A DNA stretch of 64,000 bases from an uncultured Methylophilaceae bacterium (GCA_903899965.1 CAIULB010000030.1:215489-279488), one strand, 5' to 3'. Shown: positions 18,232 through 29,156, counted from the first letter of the stretch. Notes: generated from the sequence alone by a model not told the origin. A program made the numbers and translations.

Positions 18232-19158
18232 TTAGGCTTTAGATACGGATAACAAGGCTGCGCCAACAATGCCAGCCTTGTCGCCTGTAGAGGATATTTC
18301 GACTTGAACGCGACCACTCAGAACAGGAATGAGGTCTGCGTTCAATTGTTGATTAAAGCTTGCTTCCATTAAATGCCAAGCTTGGCTAACACCGCCACCA
18401 ATCACTACCCGCTTCACGTCTAGCACTTTTAAAATATGCGCTAAACTCTGCGCTAGTGCTTTTGCAGCGAGTTCATAAGCCTGTTTGGCGTTTGCATCAC
18501 CTTGAGATGCGCGCTCGGCTATTTGATGTGCCGTTAGACAATCCCCTGATAATTCCTCATAGCTTTTGCTAATGCCTGTGGCTGAAGCATATTGCTCCAA
18601 ACACCCATGATTACCACAGCCACACAAACGGCCATTAGGTGTCGTGATGATATGCCCTAATTCCATCGCAAAACCATGCTCGCCCGCAACCGCCTTACCT
18701 GCTTGAATCAAACCGCCACCGACGCCAGTACCCAAGCCCATAAAAATAAGACCTTCAGAGGCTGGGATTTGCATTAACTGATACTCGCCATAAGCCGCAG
18801 CTAGGGCATCGTTTTCAACAATGACGGGGCGCTTGATCACAGCAGATAAGTCGCCAGCCAAATTCACATCCAACAAGCCTGGTAAATTAGGCGATTGAGC
18901 GACATGCCCATTATGAGGGTCAATAAAACCAGGAAAGCCTATGCCAATTGACTCTACTTGAGGATATTGCGCGAGAACTTTATTCAAAATCTCGGCAGTG
19001 ACGGCAATGATTTTTTGCCAAGCAATATCGGCTGAGTTTGTTTTACATAAATTGGCAAAATCAGCGTGGTTACGGGCTTCGTAAATAATATTTAATCCAT
19101 CCACAACACCCACACGTAAATTAGTACCGCCGATATCAACACCAATCCGAAGTGCCAT
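18232..19158 (-). CDS. ROK-family sugar kinase (probable glucokinase)
   Basis: 308 residues. The N-terminal phosphate loop is GVDIGGTNLRVGVVDG. The ROK zinc motif CGCGNHGCLEQYASATG is at about residue 160, with a downstream GGGVSQAW loop. ROK kinases phosphorylate glucose, fructose, GlcNAc or ManNAc. As the last gene of the glgC-GH57-malQ string it most likely converts glucose freed by those enzymes to glucose-6-phosphate. A GTG at 19161 overlapping the malQ stop (TAGTG) is an alternative start to the ATG used here. Confidence 0.87.
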   Translation of the reverse strand: MALRIGVDIGGTNLRVGVVDGLNIIYEARNHADFANLCKTNSADIAWQKIIAVTAEILNKVLAQYPQVESIGIGFPGFIDPHNGHVAQSPNLPGLLDVNLAGDLSAVIKRPVIVENDALAAAYGEYQLMQIPASEGLIFMGLGTGVGGGLIQAGKAVAGEHGFAMELGHIITTPNGRLCGCGNHGCLEQYASATGISKSYEELSGDCLTAHQIAERASQGDANAKQAYELAAKALAQSLAHILKVLDVKRVVIGGGVSQAWHLMEASFNQQLNADLIPVLSGRVQVEISSTGDKAGIVGAALLSVSKA

Positions 19159-19160
19159 CA

Positions 19161-20651
19161 CTAACCTCGCAGCGCATTTGGGTTACGTTTATTCTGCAAA
19201 ATAGAATTTTCAAGCGCTTGAACCATAGCATCATCCAACTGCATCCAATTGAAACACCATTGCCAATTACCTTCAATCGTCCCTGGCGTGTTCATTCGGT
19301 CAACACTGCCAAGCTTCAAGATGTCTTGCATCGGAATAATCGCGAGTGTCGCATTGCTTGCCAGCGCCATATCAATGAGCAACAAAGGCATTTCGACATC
19401 ATCGTCTTCCACATAGCCATGTTCATTCAAATAACGCTGAAAGACCATTTTTTGGTCTTCATTCAGTCCTTCATACCAACCCAAGCTGGTATCGTTATCA
19501 TGCGTACCTGTATAGACAACGCTGTTTTTAGTGATTTTTTCGGGTAGATATGGATTTTCATCACTGCCATCAAAGGCGAACTGCAGAATCTTCATGCCTG
19601 GCAAATCAAATTTCTCACGTAGCGCATTCACTTCATCCGTAATAATGCCCAAGTCTTCAGCCACCAATGTAATCAGTGGCAAATGTTTAATAATCGCATC
19701 TAACAAAGCATCACCAGGCGCCAATACCCATTCGCCATTAATCGCTGTTGGTTCACTTGCAGGGATTTCCCATGCTGCTTCAAGGCCTCTAAAATGGTCG
19801 ATTCGCACCATATCAAACAAAGCATTTTGCGTACGCATACGCGCTAACCACCACTTGAAGCAATCTGCTTGCATTAATAGCCAGTTGTAATGAGGATTGC
19901 CCCAGCGTTGACCAGTTTCAGAGAAGTAATCAGGAGGGACACCAGCAACTACCTTCATATTCAAATCTGAATCCAATTTAAACATTTCAGGCTGCGCCCA
20001 AACATCAGCGCTATCATAAGAAATGAAAATGGGGATATCGCCAAACAAAGCAATATTTTGGCTATTGGCATATTCTTTTAGTGCATGCCATTGCTCAAAG
20101 AAAACAAACTGCTTAAATTTCTCCAACGCAATTTCATCAGAAAAATCTGATTGCGCCTGTTTAATTGCATCGAGTTGACGCAATTTAAGTGGACTTGGCC
20201 AATCACACCAAGAAACATACTGATAATGCTTACGTAACGCAATAAACAAAGAAAAATCATCTAACCAATGCGATTGTTGCTTGATAAAGCGGGTAAAGTT
20301 CGCTTGCGCTTGTGGCGCATTGATGCGATTAAAGTTCTCAAATGCCACTTCAATCAAGCTAGCTTTGTCTAAGCCAGAATCTATATCGCTTTGTGAAAGC
20401 CAGTCCTGCTCTTTTAACTTTTCCAAACTAATCAGATTAGGATTGCCTGCATGCGCTGATAAGCATTGATATGGAGATCCATCAGCGTGGGTCATATTAA
20501 GCGGCAAGGTTTGCCAAACGGTTGCACCTACACGTGATAAGAAATCTACAAACTTGAAAGCATCTTGCCCCATATCGCCTTTCGGCAATGAAGTGATATG
20601 CAACAAGACGCCAGCGCGCCTTTGCTTAAGAACGTGAGGGATATAAGCCAA
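19161..20651 (-). CDS. malQ: 4-alpha-glucanotransferase (amylomaltase)
   Basis: GH77 enzyme that moves maltodextrin segments between alpha-1,4-glucans and releases glucose. Visible sites are LLHITSLPKG at the start of the barrel, the nucleophile Asp in MVRIDHFRGLEAAWEIP, the acid/base Glu in VAEDLGIIT, and GTHDNDTSLGWY. A GTG at 20687 is in frame but lies inside the upstream GH57 gene. The TTG at 20649-20651 follows the GH57 stop by one base and has an AGAGGG ribosome site eight bases upstream, so it is preferred; this gives 496 residues, normal for the family. Confidence 0.94.
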   Translation of the reverse strand: MAYIPHVLKQRRAGVLLHITSLPKGDMGQDAFKFVDFLSRVGATVWQTLPLNMTHADGSPYQCLSAHAGNPNLISLEKLKEQDWLSQSDIDSGLDKASLIEVAFENFNRINAPQAQANFTRFIKQQSHWLDDFSLFIALRKHYQYVSWCDWPSPLKLRQLDAIKQAQSDFSDEIALEKFKQFVFFEQWHALKEYANSQNIALFGDIPIFISYDSADVWAQPEMFKLDSDLNMKVVAGVPPDYFSETGQRWGNPHYNWLLMQADCFKWWLARMRTQNALFDMVRIDHFRGLEAAWEIPASEPTAINGEWVLAPGDALLDAIIKHLPLITLVAEDLGIITDEVNALREKFDLPGMKILQFAFDGSDENPYLPEKITKNSVVYTGTHDNDTSLGWYEGLNEDQKMVFQRYLNEHGYVEDDDVEMPLLLIDMALASNATLAIIPMQDILKLGSVDRMNTPGTIEGNWQWCFNWMQLDDAMVQALENSILQNKRNPNALRG

Positions 20652-20652
20652 C

Positions 20653-22371
20653 TTATTCGCCCTCTTGCCCGCGTCGCATGGTGCCACCTACTGCAGGATC
20701 ACCGCCGCCAACGCTAATTGGCTTGCTTAGGGATTTTGGCGCAGGCATTTTCAATAAGCGATATAGATTGCTTAAGTTTCGACGATAAAGTCTATCAAAG
20801 CTATCCACACTGACAGATGAGTTGTAATCACCAAACCACCAGAACCAATCTGAGCCTTCGCAAATAGAGAGTTGATGCTCGCAAGCCGCAATTTCATTGG
20901 TATTTAAAATGCCAGACTGCATTACTTCATCATATTTTTTCTTGGCATCACATAATAAATCCCAGCCTAAATTCTTATCAGGCGAGCCTATCCAAGTGCT
21001 AAAACTACCATACACCCAGCTACCTGCAACGATTTGCGGCAAGCTAGTGAAAGTTTTTTTGGTTTTGGCAACGATGTCGCTAAAAGTCGTCATCGCAATA
21101 TCAGGATGTGAAGACAAAGCCTCATAAAGCTCACTCAAGAAGTAAAAAGCGTTGTAAGGGTAGTATTCCCAAGCATTTTCACCATCTAAAATGACGCTAA
21201 CGACTCGACTATCACCACTGTCGTTATTGGCGTGTATCGCCTCAAGCGAGCTTATAAAGTCGGCTACCGCTTCGCTAGCGTGCAATTTAGAGTATTCGAA
21301 TCCAATTTTGTCTGACAAATGGTCATCTCTAAAAAAACAAACAATGTCATTAGTGCCGTTGCTGACCCGATAGGGCTGATACAAATATTCATTGCGACTT
21401 GGAATAGCACCTGTTTCAGAGGCTTTGTATAAACTGTTCGCAAGAACGCCCTCGCCTGTTGCAGCCCATTGCACACCCTGCTCTGCCATCAGTAATAAAG
21501 CCGCATTGGAGACGGCGCCTTCAGCAGGCCACATACCCACAGGTGGCTTACCAAAGCGCTTTTCATGGGTAACTTGTGCAGACTTAATATGCGCTTTCGC
21601 TCTAATTCTGCCGCCTGGATAGCTTTGACATGAAGGCAATGGCGCAAAAGGCATTGCATCACGGGTTGATTTGAAATCCAATAACAAAGGCAAGATAGGA
21701 TGGTAATGAGGCGTGCTCGAAATCTCGATCTGACCTGTGCTTTGTAGTTTTTTATAGCGAGGAATCAAATCACTCATTAAATCGCCGATAAGCGCAAACA
21801 AAGCATGTCTTTCTTCAACAGTAAACTGACTGCCTTTTTCCATTAAAGCTTGAACAAAAGTATTGTTACGGCGAATACTTTCGCCCGTCCAAGCAAGGTG
21901 ATACCACACCAACAAGTCAGCCATATACTGACCTGACAAGTAGTTGGATGCTGTAGAGCCTTGAACACGCAATGCATTGTAGATATTGAGTAAACGCTGA
22001 TAGTGCGCAAATGGCTCTAGCATCTTTTCGTGATGACTCTTGAAGCAACTATCAACAATTAAACAGCGCTCTTCTTTTGAGAGATATTCAAGATTATTTC
22101 GAACCAGCAAGGCAAGCAAAGGGTCTCGAATATGCTTGGTGTTGAATTGATGCGTATAATCTTCAAGCTGATCCAACAATACAGGCACAAAATTAAACGT
22201 AACACGCGCCTTAGGATTGCTTTCCAAGTGATACGCCATGTCGGTGTAATCCTTCATGGCGTGAAGGTAAGTCCAAGGCAACACGTACTGCCCTGTGATA
22301 GTGTCCCGATAATCGGGTTGGTGCATATGCCAATAAAGATTGAGGTAAAGCTTAGGTTGCACCGCTGACAT
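20653..22371 (-). CDS. GH57 family glycoside hydrolase (alpha-amylase/amylopullulanase type)
   Basis: 572 residues. The first conserved region NLYWHMHQPDYRD is at the N-terminus. The nucleophile Glu lies in VGMWPAEGAVS, and the acid/base Asp in VSVILDGENAWEYYP. These are the hallmark GH57 motifs; the N-terminal region and length resemble the bacterial enzymes linked to glycogen genes. It probably attacks alpha-1,4 or alpha-1,6 bonds in glycogen or maltodextrin in the cytoplasm, as no signal peptide is seen. It lies 20 bases after glgC and one base before malQ, so the three are one operon. Confidence 0.92.
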   Translation of the reverse strand: MSAVQPKLYLNLYWHMHQPDYRDTITGQYVLPWTYLHAMKDYTDMAYHLESNPKARVTFNFVPVLLDQLEDYTHQFNTKHIRDPLLALLVRNNLEYLSKEERCLIVDSCFKSHHEKMLEPFAHYQRLLNIYNALRVQGSTASNYLSGQYMADLLVWYHLAWTGESIRRNNTFVQALMEKGSQFTVEERHALFALIGDLMSDLIPRYKKLQSTGQIEISSTPHYHPILPLLLDFKSTRDAMPFAPLPSCQSYPGGRIRAKAHIKSAQVTHEKRFGKPPVGMWPAEGAVSNAALLLMAEQGVQWAATGEGVLANSLYKASETGAIPSRNEYLYQPYRVSNGTNDIVCFFRDDHLSDKIGFEYSKLHASEAVADFISSLEAIHANNDSGDSRVVSVILDGENAWEYYPYNAFYFLSELYEALSSHPDIAMTTFSDIVAKTKKTFTSLPQIVAGSWVYGSFSTWIGSPDKNLGWDLLCDAKKKYDEVMQSGILNTNEIAACEHQLSICEGSDWFWWFGDYNSSVSVDSFDRLYRRNLSNLYRLLKMPAPKSLSKPISVGGGDPAVGGTMRRGQEGE

Positions 22372-22391
22372 TATGGTCCTTCTAGTTAAAT

Positions 22392-23672
22392 TTATCTTAT
22401 TCGGTGCGTGGGCGTACCAAGCATGGCGGCCGTCACCAAAGTAATTCCTTTTTCTGACACGTGGAATCGTTTGCGATCCAATTCCAAATCAAAGCCAATT
22501 TCCATTCCATCAGGAATGACGGCGCCTTTATCAATCACCACGCGCTTGAGTTTCACATTTCTGCCAATTTCAACTTGTGGCAAAATAACTGAGTCTTCGA
22601 TTGAACTAAAACTGTGTACGCGCACATTTGAAAAAAGCACTGACTGGTTAATATTGGCCCCGCTTATAATGCAACCGCCAGACACCAACGAATCCGTCGC
22701 TGTGCCCCGTCTGCCTTCGTTATTAAACACAAATTTTGCAGGTGGCAACTGTTCTTGGTAAGTCCAAATTGGCCAAACGCTGTCGTACAAATTAAGCTCT
22801 GGCGTCACTTTGGTAAGCTCCATGTTCGCTTCCCAATAAGCATCAACCGTACCAACATCACGCCAGTAATAATCACCCTTTTCAACTCGCACACAACTAT
22901 CAGTAAAGCGATGGGCATAGACTCGGTATTTTTTGATGATTTGCGGAATAATGTCCTTACCAAAATCATGCTCAGATTTAGGATCATCCGCATCACGAAT
23001 TAACTGCTCATATAAAAATGCTGCAGAAAAAACATAAATGCCCATGCTCGCAAAAGATTGTGTTGGGTCACCTGGAAGCGAGTCTGGATGCTCAGGCTTT
23101 TCTTTGAAGTCGATAACGCGGTCTTCTTCGTTCACACCAATCACGCCGAAAGCTTTCGCGTCATTAATTGGCACATTGATACAAGCCACAGTCATGTCTG
23201 CTTTATTACGGACATGTGAAGCTAGCATTTGGCCATAGTCCATTTTATAAATATGGTCGCCAGCCAAAATCAACACGTATTCAGCGCGAATATTGCGAAT
23301 AATGTCTAAGTTTTGAAACACTGCATCTGCGGTACCTTTGTACCACTGCTCTTCAATACGTTGCTGTGCAGGCCAAAGTTCAACAAACTCATTAAACTCA
23401 CCACGTAAGAAACCCCAGCCTCGCTGGATGTGTTGCATCAAACTATGTGATTTGTATTGCGTTGCAACGCCAACACGGCGAATGCCAGAGTTAATACAAT
23501 TCGACAAAGGGAAATCAATAATGCGGAACTTGCCGCCAAATGGCACTGCAGGCTTTGCACGAAGATCTGTTAAGTCTTTTAAGCGACTACCTCGACCGCC
23601 AGCCAAGATAAGCGCGACTGTGTTTTTGGTAAGGTTACTAACAAAACGTGTTGAAGAGATCTCTTGCTGCAT
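22392..23672 (-). CDS. glgC: Glucose-1-phosphate adenylyltransferase
   Basis: GlgC makes ADP-glucose from glucose-1-phosphate and ATP, the committed step of bacterial glycogen synthesis. The nucleotidyltransferase signature [15 protein letters not shown] is at about residue 18, followed by [19 protein letters not shown] and the catalytic [13 protein letters not shown]. The C-terminal left-handed beta-helix starts near residue 310. Length of 426 is normal. An AGGGGCG ribosome site sits just ahead of the ATG. First gene of the glgC-GH57-malQ-ROK operon and divergent from glgB. Confidence 0.97.
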   Translation of the reverse strand: MQQEISSTRFVSNLTKNTVALILAGGRGSRLKDLTDLRAKPAVPFGGKFRIIDFPLSNCINSGIRRVGVATQYKSHSLMQHIQRGWGFLRGEFNEFVELWPAQQRIEEQWYKGTADAVFQNLDIIRNIRAEYVLILAGDHIYKMDYGQMLASHVRNKADMTVACINVPINDAKAFGVIGVNEEDRVIDFKEKPEHPDSLPGDPTQSFASMGIYVFSAAFLYEQLIRDADDPKSEHDFGKDIIPQIIKKYRVYAHRFTDSCVRVEKGDYYWRDVGTVDAYWEANMELTKVTPELNLYDSVWPIWTYQEQLPPAKFVFNNEGRRGTATDSLVSGGCIISGANINQSVLFSNVRVHSFSSIEDSVILPQVEIGRNVKLKRVVIDKGAVIPDGMEIGFDLELDRKRFHVSEKGITLVTAAMLGTPTHRIR

Positions 23673-23855
23673 GACTCGCCCCTAATTTTATAGTTTTATA
23701 CTTGACATTCACTTGAACTCACCCCTAAATGAGAGTGAATACTTCACGTGTTTATGCGGTATATTGTTTCTCCTAGGCTCATTATAGACACGTTAGATAG
23801 CCACAATCTAGTACAATTAGTAGACTTCTCGTAAATATTTTTTTAGAAAATTACC
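23673..23855. promoter_or_regulatory. Divergent control region between glgC and glgB
   Basis: This 183-base AT-rich region must hold promoters for both directions. A TTGACA at 23703-23708 could be a -35 element for plus-strand glgB, but the matching -10 seventeen bases on is weak (CTAAAT). The 12-base word ACTC(G/A)CCCCTAA occurs twice, at 23674-23685 and 23717-23728. The first copy is the glgC ribosome binding site read on the other strand, so the repeat may not be regulatory. No confident operator is identified. Confidence 0.4.
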
Positions 23856-26054
23856 TTGTCAAAACTTAAGCAAAATACTCAACTAAATTTGATTCTTGAT
23901 GCTCTGCATCACGCACCCTTTGCTTTTTTGGGTTTTCATCAAGAGAAGTCTGAAAAAAACGATATAAAAACTTACAGCTTAAAGTGCTTTATGCCTTACG
24001 CAACGGGATTGGATGTGCACACATCTAAAGGCTGGGAGCCTCTCAAAGAAATATGTGATCAAGGCTTTTTTGAATGGCAAGGCAAAGCTGCACTCAGCAC
24101 ACCATGCAAAATTCGCATTCTCCAGCATGAGCAAACGGTTGAAACCTACGACGTTTACTCATTCGCACCAATGATTACTAGCGACGAATTACATCTATTT
24201 GGTGAAGGAAATCTAAAACAAGCCTACAAAACGCTAGGTGCTCAACTATGTACCCATCAAGGGGTTGATGGCGTTCGCTTTGCAGTATGGGCCCCAAATG
24301 CAGAGCGCGTAAGCTTAGTTGGCAGTTTTAACAATTGGGATGGCAGGGTTAACCCTATGCGCGTTCACGGTTCTAGCGGTGTTTGGGAGATTTTCATTCC
24401 CTATATGCAAGCTGACACGCTATACAAATTTGAAATTCGCCAACGCCATACCGGCAACATTTTGGTTAAAACAGATCCGTATGGCTTCTGCTTTGAAACA
24501 CGCCCTGGTTCAGCGGCAAAAGTAAGTTCACTTCATCAATACCAATGGCAAGATCAAGCATGGCTTAAGCAGCGCGCTGAAAAACAATGGCTGCACGCAG
24601 CATTTAATTGCTACGAAGTGCATTTAGGCTCCTGGCGCCGCGACGATCAAGGCAACTTCCTTAACTATCGCGAGCTTGCAACACAGTTAATTGGCTATGT
24701 CAAAGACATGGGCTATACGCATATAGAACTTATGCCGGTTTCTGAACATCCACTGAATGAATCTTGGGGTTACCAAACCACAGGTTATTTTGGCGTGACA
24801 AACCGTTATGGCACGCCAGATGACTTTCGCTTCTTTGTGGATTCATGTCATGCCGCAAATATCGGTGTGATTTTAGATTGGGTGCCAGGGCATTTTCCAA
24901 AGGACGATTGGGCGCTTGCTCGCTTTGACGGCACAGCACTTTATGAGCATGAAGACCCAAGATTAGGTGAACATCAAGACTGGGGCACTTATATTTTTAA
25001 TTACGGCCGAAATGAAGTCCGTAATTTCTTAATTGCGAATGCGCATTATTGGCTAAACGAATTCCATATTGATGGCTTACGTGTTGATGCTGTGGCCTCT
25101 ATGCTTTACCTCGACTACTCTCGCAAAGCCGATCAATGGCTGCCTAATAAATTTGGCGGACGTGAGAATTTAGATGCGATTGAGTTCTTGAAACAGCTCA
25201 ACATCATGGTGCATGAAGAGTTTGCAGGTGCATTCACTATTGCTGAAGAATCAACCTCTTGGCCGATGATTTCACGCCCCGTATATCTTGGTGGCTTAGG
25301 CTTTTCAATGAAATGGAACATGGGCTGGATGAACGACACCCTCGCCTATTTCGAAAACGACCCAGTACACCGTCGCTACCATCACAACAAACTAACCTTT
25401 GGTCAGCTCTATGCCTACAGCGAAAATTTTGTATTGCCGTTCTCACATGATGAAGTAGTGCATGGCAAACATTCATTGCTCGACAAAATGCCAGGCGACG
25501 CTTGGCAAAAATTTGCTAATTTACGTTTACTGCTTACTCATCAGATGTGTAGCCCAGGTAAAAAACTTAACTTTATGGGTAATGAGTTTGGTCAAGGCCG
25601 CGAATGGAATGTCAACGCAAGCCTAGACTGGCATTTACTAGATTCGCATTGGCATCAAGGCGTTAAGCTGGCTAGCCACGACCTTAATCACCTCTATGCT
25701 AACTTACCTGCGCTTCACGATTTAGACTTCCAGCCGCAGGGATTTGATTGGATAGACTGCCAAGATATGGATCAATCCGTATTGAGTTATATCCGCCGCG
25801 CACGCGATGGCAGTTTTGTATTAATATTGCTGAACTTTACTCCAGTACCAAGAGAAAACTACCGTCTAGGGGTACCTGAATCAGGTGTTTATGCTGAAAT
25901 CTTTAATAGCGATGCGCAATATTACGGTGGCGGCAATATCAGCAATGGAACGGCGATAAAAACAGAAAAAACAAGCTGGATGGGACATGGGCAATCCATC
26001 GTAATTACACTACCGCCGCTTAGTGGTGCAATTTTACAAATCAAACAGGCCTAA
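23856..26054 (+). CDS. glgB: 1,4-alpha-glucan branching enzyme
   Basis: 732 residues. Two N-terminal beta domains are present; the CBM48 is recognisable in [20 protein letters not shown]. They precede the GH13 barrel. Catalytic residues are the Asp nucleophile in [10 protein letters not shown], the Glu in [10 protein letters not shown], and the SHDEVVHGK motif. GlgB cuts alpha-1,4-glucan and rejoins it as alpha-1,6 branches. The start is a TTG: an in-frame TAG lies three codons upstream and the family N-terminus (APFAFLGFH) begins soon after. The ribosome site is poor, which suggests weak translation or regulation. Confidence 0.95.
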   Translation: MSKLKQNTQLNLILDALHHAPFAFLGFHQEKSEKNDIKTYSLKCFMPYATGLDVHTSKGWEPLKEICDQGFFEWQGKAALSTPCKIRILQHEQTVETYDVYSFAPMITSDELHLFGEGNLKQAYKTLGAQLCTHQGVDGVRFAVWAPNAERVSLVGSFNNWDGRVNPMRVHGSSGVWEIFIPYMQADTLYKFEIRQRHTGNILVKTDPYGFCFETRPGSAAKVSSLHQYQWQDQAWLKQRAEKQWLHAAFNCYEVHLGSWRRDDQGNFLNYRELATQLIGYVKDMGYTHIELMPVSEHPLNESWGYQTTGYFGVTNRYGTPDDFRFFVDSCHAANIGVILDWVPGHFPKDDWALARFDGTALYEHEDPRLGEHQDWGTYIFNYGRNEVRNFLIANAHYWLNEFHIDGLRVDAVASMLYLDYSRKADQWLPNKFGGRENLDAIEFLKQLNIMVHEEFAGAFTIAEESTSWPMISRPVYLGGLGFSMKWNMGWMNDTLAYFENDPVHRRYHHNKLTFGQLYAYSENFVLPFSHDEVVHGKHSLLDKMPGDAWQKFANLRLLLTHQMCSPGKKLNFMGNEFGQGREWNVNASLDWHLLDSHWHQGVKLASHDLNHLYANLPALHDLDFQPQGFDWIDCQDMDQSVLSYIRRARDGSFVLILLNFTPVPRENYRLGVPESGVYAEIFNSDAQYYGGGNISNGTAIKTEKTSWMGHGQSIVITLPPLSGAILQIKQA

Positions 26055-26093
26055 ATAAATTATAATACTGCAAAATCAACCGAATAATTAAGC

Positions 26094-27752
26094 ATGACTA
26101 ATCCAACAAATTCGCCAGCATGGCAAGCACTTAACGAGCACTTTCAAGAAATCTTCCCTTTGCAAATGCGTGGTATGTTTGCAGAAGACCCGAAAAGATT
26201 CGATAAATTCTCATTAAAACTCAATGACTTTTTGTTAGATTACTCTAAGCAAAGAATCTCTGAAAAGACCATGACTTTGCTCACCAATTTAGCGCGTCAA
26301 AGCGATATTGAAGCTTGGCGTGAGAGGATGTTCTCTGGTGAGAAGATTAACTTCACTGAAAATCGTGCTGTATTACACACTGCCCTCCGCAATCGCAGCA
26401 ACAAACCTGTGCTTGTTGATGGCAAAGATGTAATGCCTGAAGTCAATCGCGTTTTAGCGCAAATGCGGTCATTCAGCGATAACGTGCGCAATGGCAAATG
26501 GCTTGGCTACTCTGGCAAACGTATAACCGATATTGTGAATATCGGCATTGGTGGCTCAGACCTAGGCCCTGTGATGGTTTGCACTGCACTCAAAGCTTAT
26601 GCACAAAAAGATTTGAACGTTCATTTCGTTTCTAATATTGATGGCACACACTTGGCACAAGCCTTAGAAGTTTGCGACCCTGAAACAACGCTATTTATCG
26701 TTGCTTCAAAAACGTTCACCACACAAGAAACCATGACCAACGCACGCTCTGCGCGTACCTGGTTTTTAAAATCAGCGAAAAACCATGCACACATTGCCAA
26801 GCACTTCGTTGCGCTTTCAACTAATGCTATGGCAGTGCAAGAGTTTGGCATCGACCCATCAAATATGTTCGAATTTTGGGACTGGGTTGGCGGACGTTAT
26901 TCATTGTGGTCAGCGATTGGCTTATCCATTGCCTTGTATGTAGGCATGGATAACTTTGAAGCCCTCCTTGAAGGTGCACACGAAATGGATAACCATTTCA
27001 GAACAGCTCCTTTAGAGAAGAATATGCCAGTGATTTTGGCAATGTTGGGCGTTTGGTATAACAATTTCTTCGAAGCTGAAACCCAAGCCATATTGCCTTA
27101 CGACCAAGGCTTATCAAGGTTCCCAGCATACTTGCAACAAGGCGACATGGAAAGTAATGGTAAATTTATCAGCCGAGCTGGTGAGCGCATTACCTATACC
27201 ACAGGCCCAATTATTTGGGGTGAAGCTGGCACCAACGGCCAACATGCTTTCTACCAATTAATTCACCAAGGCAACAAATTAATCCCTTGTGACTTCTTAG
27301 TGCCGCTTCGTAGCCAATATAAAATTGGTGAAAATGGTAACGAACATCACAAAATCCTCGTTTCAAACATCTTTGCGCAAACAAAAGCGCTTATGCAGGG
27401 CAAGACAGCGAAAGAAGTAAAAGCTGAGCTTGAAGAGCAAGGCTTGGATCATCATGTAATTATGGAGTTGATGCCACACCGCGTATTTGGTGGAAATCGC
27501 CCTACCAACACCATCTTGATTGACGAACTAACACCTAAAGCTTTAGGTAAGTTAATTGCACTTTATGAACATAAGATTTTTGTTCAAGGCATTATCTGGA
27601 ACATCAACTCATTTGACCAATGGGGTGTGGAATTCGGTAAGCAAATCGCACAAAAAATATTGCCTCAATTGTCTGGTAGCAACAAAATTACCGACCATGA
27701 TGGCTCAACTAATAGTTTGATTAATTACTTCAAAGAAAAAACGCAACACTAA
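26094..27752 (+). CDS. pgi: Glucose-6-phosphate isomerase
   Basis: 552 residues with the SIS-type isomerase folds: [38 protein letters not shown] and the catalytic region ending GDMESNGKF. It interconverts glucose-6-phosphate and fructose-6-phosphate and so connects the glycogen block to the hexulose/fructose phosphate pool. That is important in methylotrophs using the ribulose monophosphate cycle, if the taxonomic guess is right. It follows glgB by 39 bases and is probably co-transcribed; it ends at a strong bidirectional terminator. Confidence 0.97.
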   Translation: MTNPTNSPAWQALNEHFQEIFPLQMRGMFAEDPKRFDKFSLKLNDFLLDYSKQRISEKTMTLLTNLARQSDIEAWRERMFSGEKINFTENRAVLHTALRNRSNKPVLVDGKDVMPEVNRVLAQMRSFSDNVRNGKWLGYSGKRITDIVNIGIGGSDLGPVMVCTALKAYAQKDLNVHFVSNIDGTHLAQALEVCDPETTLFIVASKTFTTQETMTNARSARTWFLKSAKNHAHIAKHFVALSTNAMAVQEFGIDPSNMFEFWDWVGGRYSLWSAIGLSIALYVGMDNFEALLEGAHEMDNHFRTAPLEKNMPVILAMLGVWYNNFFEAETQAILPYDQGLSRFPAYLQQGDMESNGKFISRAGERITYTTGPIIWGEAGTNGQHAFYQLIHQGNKLIPCDFLVPLRSQYKIGENGNEHHKILVSNIFAQTKALMQGKTAKEVKAELEEQGLDHHVIMELMPHRVFGGNRPTNTILIDELTPKALGKLIALYEHKIFVQGIIWNINSFDQWGVEFGKQIAQKILPQLSGSNKITDHDGSTNSLINYFKEKTQH

Positions 27753-27781
27753 GTTTTTGTTTTAAAAATTAATTTAAAGAC

Positions 27782-27817
27782 AATAAAAAAGGCAGATTAA
27801 GATCTGCCTTTTTTATT
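27782..27817. terminator. Bidirectional rho-independent terminator (pgi / sppA)
   Basis: A stem GGCAGAT/ATCTGCC (27791-27797 with 27802-27808, four-base loop) is extended by A-runs pairing with T-runs. Both strands therefore end in a U tract. It sits between convergent pgi and sppA and serves both. Confidence 0.9.
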
Positions 27818-27832
27818 AAGTTTGCTGGACTC

Positions 27833-28774
27833 TTAATGCAACCCCATTCCTTTAAACATTGATTGCGTCATTGAGGCACCAAATTTTCTGGCCACTCTGA
27901 CAGCCAAGCCTTCTGAAGCAGTAAAGTCTACAATGTTTTCTTGTTTAATCACTTCACGCGCAACATATTCATAGCTGCCTAATTCATCAGCCAAGCCCAT
28001 TTTAATACCTGCTTCGCCACTCCAGAATAAACCACTAAACGTTTCCGGCGTTTCTTTCAATCTATCGCCACGGCCTTCACGGACTACATGAATGAATTGC
28101 TGATGCACTTCATTCAACATAGCCTGCGCCAACACTTTATGTTTAGGATTCACCGGTGAGAAAGGATCAAGCATTGCTTTGTTTTCACCCGCAGTCATCA
28201 AACGACGCTCAACGCCGAATTTTTCCATAGCGCCTGTAAAGCCAAAACCATCCATCAACACGCCAATTGACCCGATGATGCTCGCCTTATCGACATAGAT
28301 TTTATCAGCCGCAACGGCGATGTAATAGCCGCCAGATGCGCAAATATCTTCAACAACTGCATATACAGGAATCTCTGGGTGCAATGTACGTTGGCGCTTG
28401 ATTTCATCATTAATAATGCCTGCTTGAACAGGGCTTCCGCCTGGGCTGTTAATGCGCAAAATGACGCCTTTGGTATGCTTGTTATCGTAAGCGTCATGCA
28501 GACTAGAAACAACAGAATCCGCATTGACTTGGTCTTGCGCACCAATCTCACCTTGAATATCAATCAAAGCTGTATGGTCTTCAGCACTATTGCCGCTGGT
28601 GCCACCTATCCAATTGAGCATATAAAAAAGCATTAAAAAAAGCCAAATAAAAGTGAGCGACTTAAAGAACACACTCCAAAAACGATTACGCTTTTGTTCT
28701 TTTAGAGATTGAAATGCTAGCTTTTCTAAAACTTCACGTTCCCAATTAGATGAATTCTGTTCATTTTCAGACAT
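27833..28774 (-). CDS. sppA: Signal peptide peptidase SppA (S49 family)
   Basis: 313 residues. A cytoplasmic N-terminus is followed by one membrane helix (about residues 38-58) and an S49 protease domain on the periplasmic side. The domain shows INSPGGSPVQAG and the nucleophile Ser in ICASGGYYIAVAADKI, with SIIGSIGVL after it. It is the short, 36K-type SppA with one protease domain. It degrades cleaved signal peptides in the membrane. Last gene of the rluC-HAD-Rieske-sppA operon, 29 bases after the Rieske gene. Confidence 0.94.
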   Translation of the reverse strand: MSENEQNSSNWEREVLEKLAFQSLKEQKRNRFWSVFFKSLTFIWLFLMLFYMLNWIGGTSGNSAEDHTALIDIQGEIGAQDQVNADSVVSSLHDAYDNKHTKGVILRINSPGGSPVQAGIINDEIKRQRTLHPEIPVYAVVEDICASGGYYIAVAADKIYVDKASIIGSIGVLMDGFGFTGAMEKFGVERRLMTAGENKAMLDPFSPVNPKHKVLAQAMLNEVHQQFIHVVREGRGDRLKETPETFSGLFWSGEAGIKMGLADELGSYEYVAREVIKQENIVDFTASEGLAVRVARKFGASMTQSMFKGMGLH

Positions 28775-28803
28775 GCAACTCTCTCTTAAAATATTGAATT
28801 AAA

Positions 28804-29154
28804 TTAATTTTCGTCTAGTGTAATGGAAATCACACTATTTTGTTCATTGACCACAAGGGGCCTCAATCGTTTCCCTTGGCAAGGCCCAAGCACACAGTAA
28901 CCAGTATGCGGTTCATATTGAGCACCATGTGTCGCACAAATAAGGTAATCCTGCTCACGGGTAAAAAAGTCACCCTCATTCCAATCAAGCTGCACAGGCA
29001 AGTGCGCACATTGATTGACGTAGGCATAGGCAACTCCATTAAACCTTACTGCAAAAGCCCTTACGTGCTCACCAAATTCTGGCAGTTCAAAGCGAACGCC
29101 CTTGCCTTTTTCAAGCAACTCTTCACTTTTACAAATTACGCGCTGATTAGACAT
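28804..29154 (-). CDS. Rieske [2Fe-2S] domain protein
   Basis: 116 residues forming a single Rieske domain. The two cluster motifs are CAHLPVQLDW (C-x-H) and CATHGAQYEP (C-x2-H), followed by a GYCVLGPCQGKRL segment. No membrane anchor is seen, so it is a soluble ferredoxin-like protein of unknown partner. A start at 29178 inside the HAD gene is open. The ATG at 29152-29154, two bases after the HAD stop, better fits the domain boundary. The position between a HAD phosphatase and sppA is common in betaproteobacteria. Confidence 0.88.
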   Translation of the reverse strand: MSNQRVICKSEELLEKGKGVRFELPEFGEHVRAFAVRFNGVAYAYVNQCAHLPVQLDWNEGDFFTREQDYLICATHGAQYEPHTGYCVLGPCQGKRLRPLVVNEQNSVISITLDEN

Positions 29155-29156
29155 CT

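Noticed and set aside
23674..23728. 12-base direct repeat ACTC(G/A)CCCCTAA as an operator for glg genes
   Set aside because: One copy is the glgC ribosome binding site on the other strand, so the similarity may simply reflect that function.
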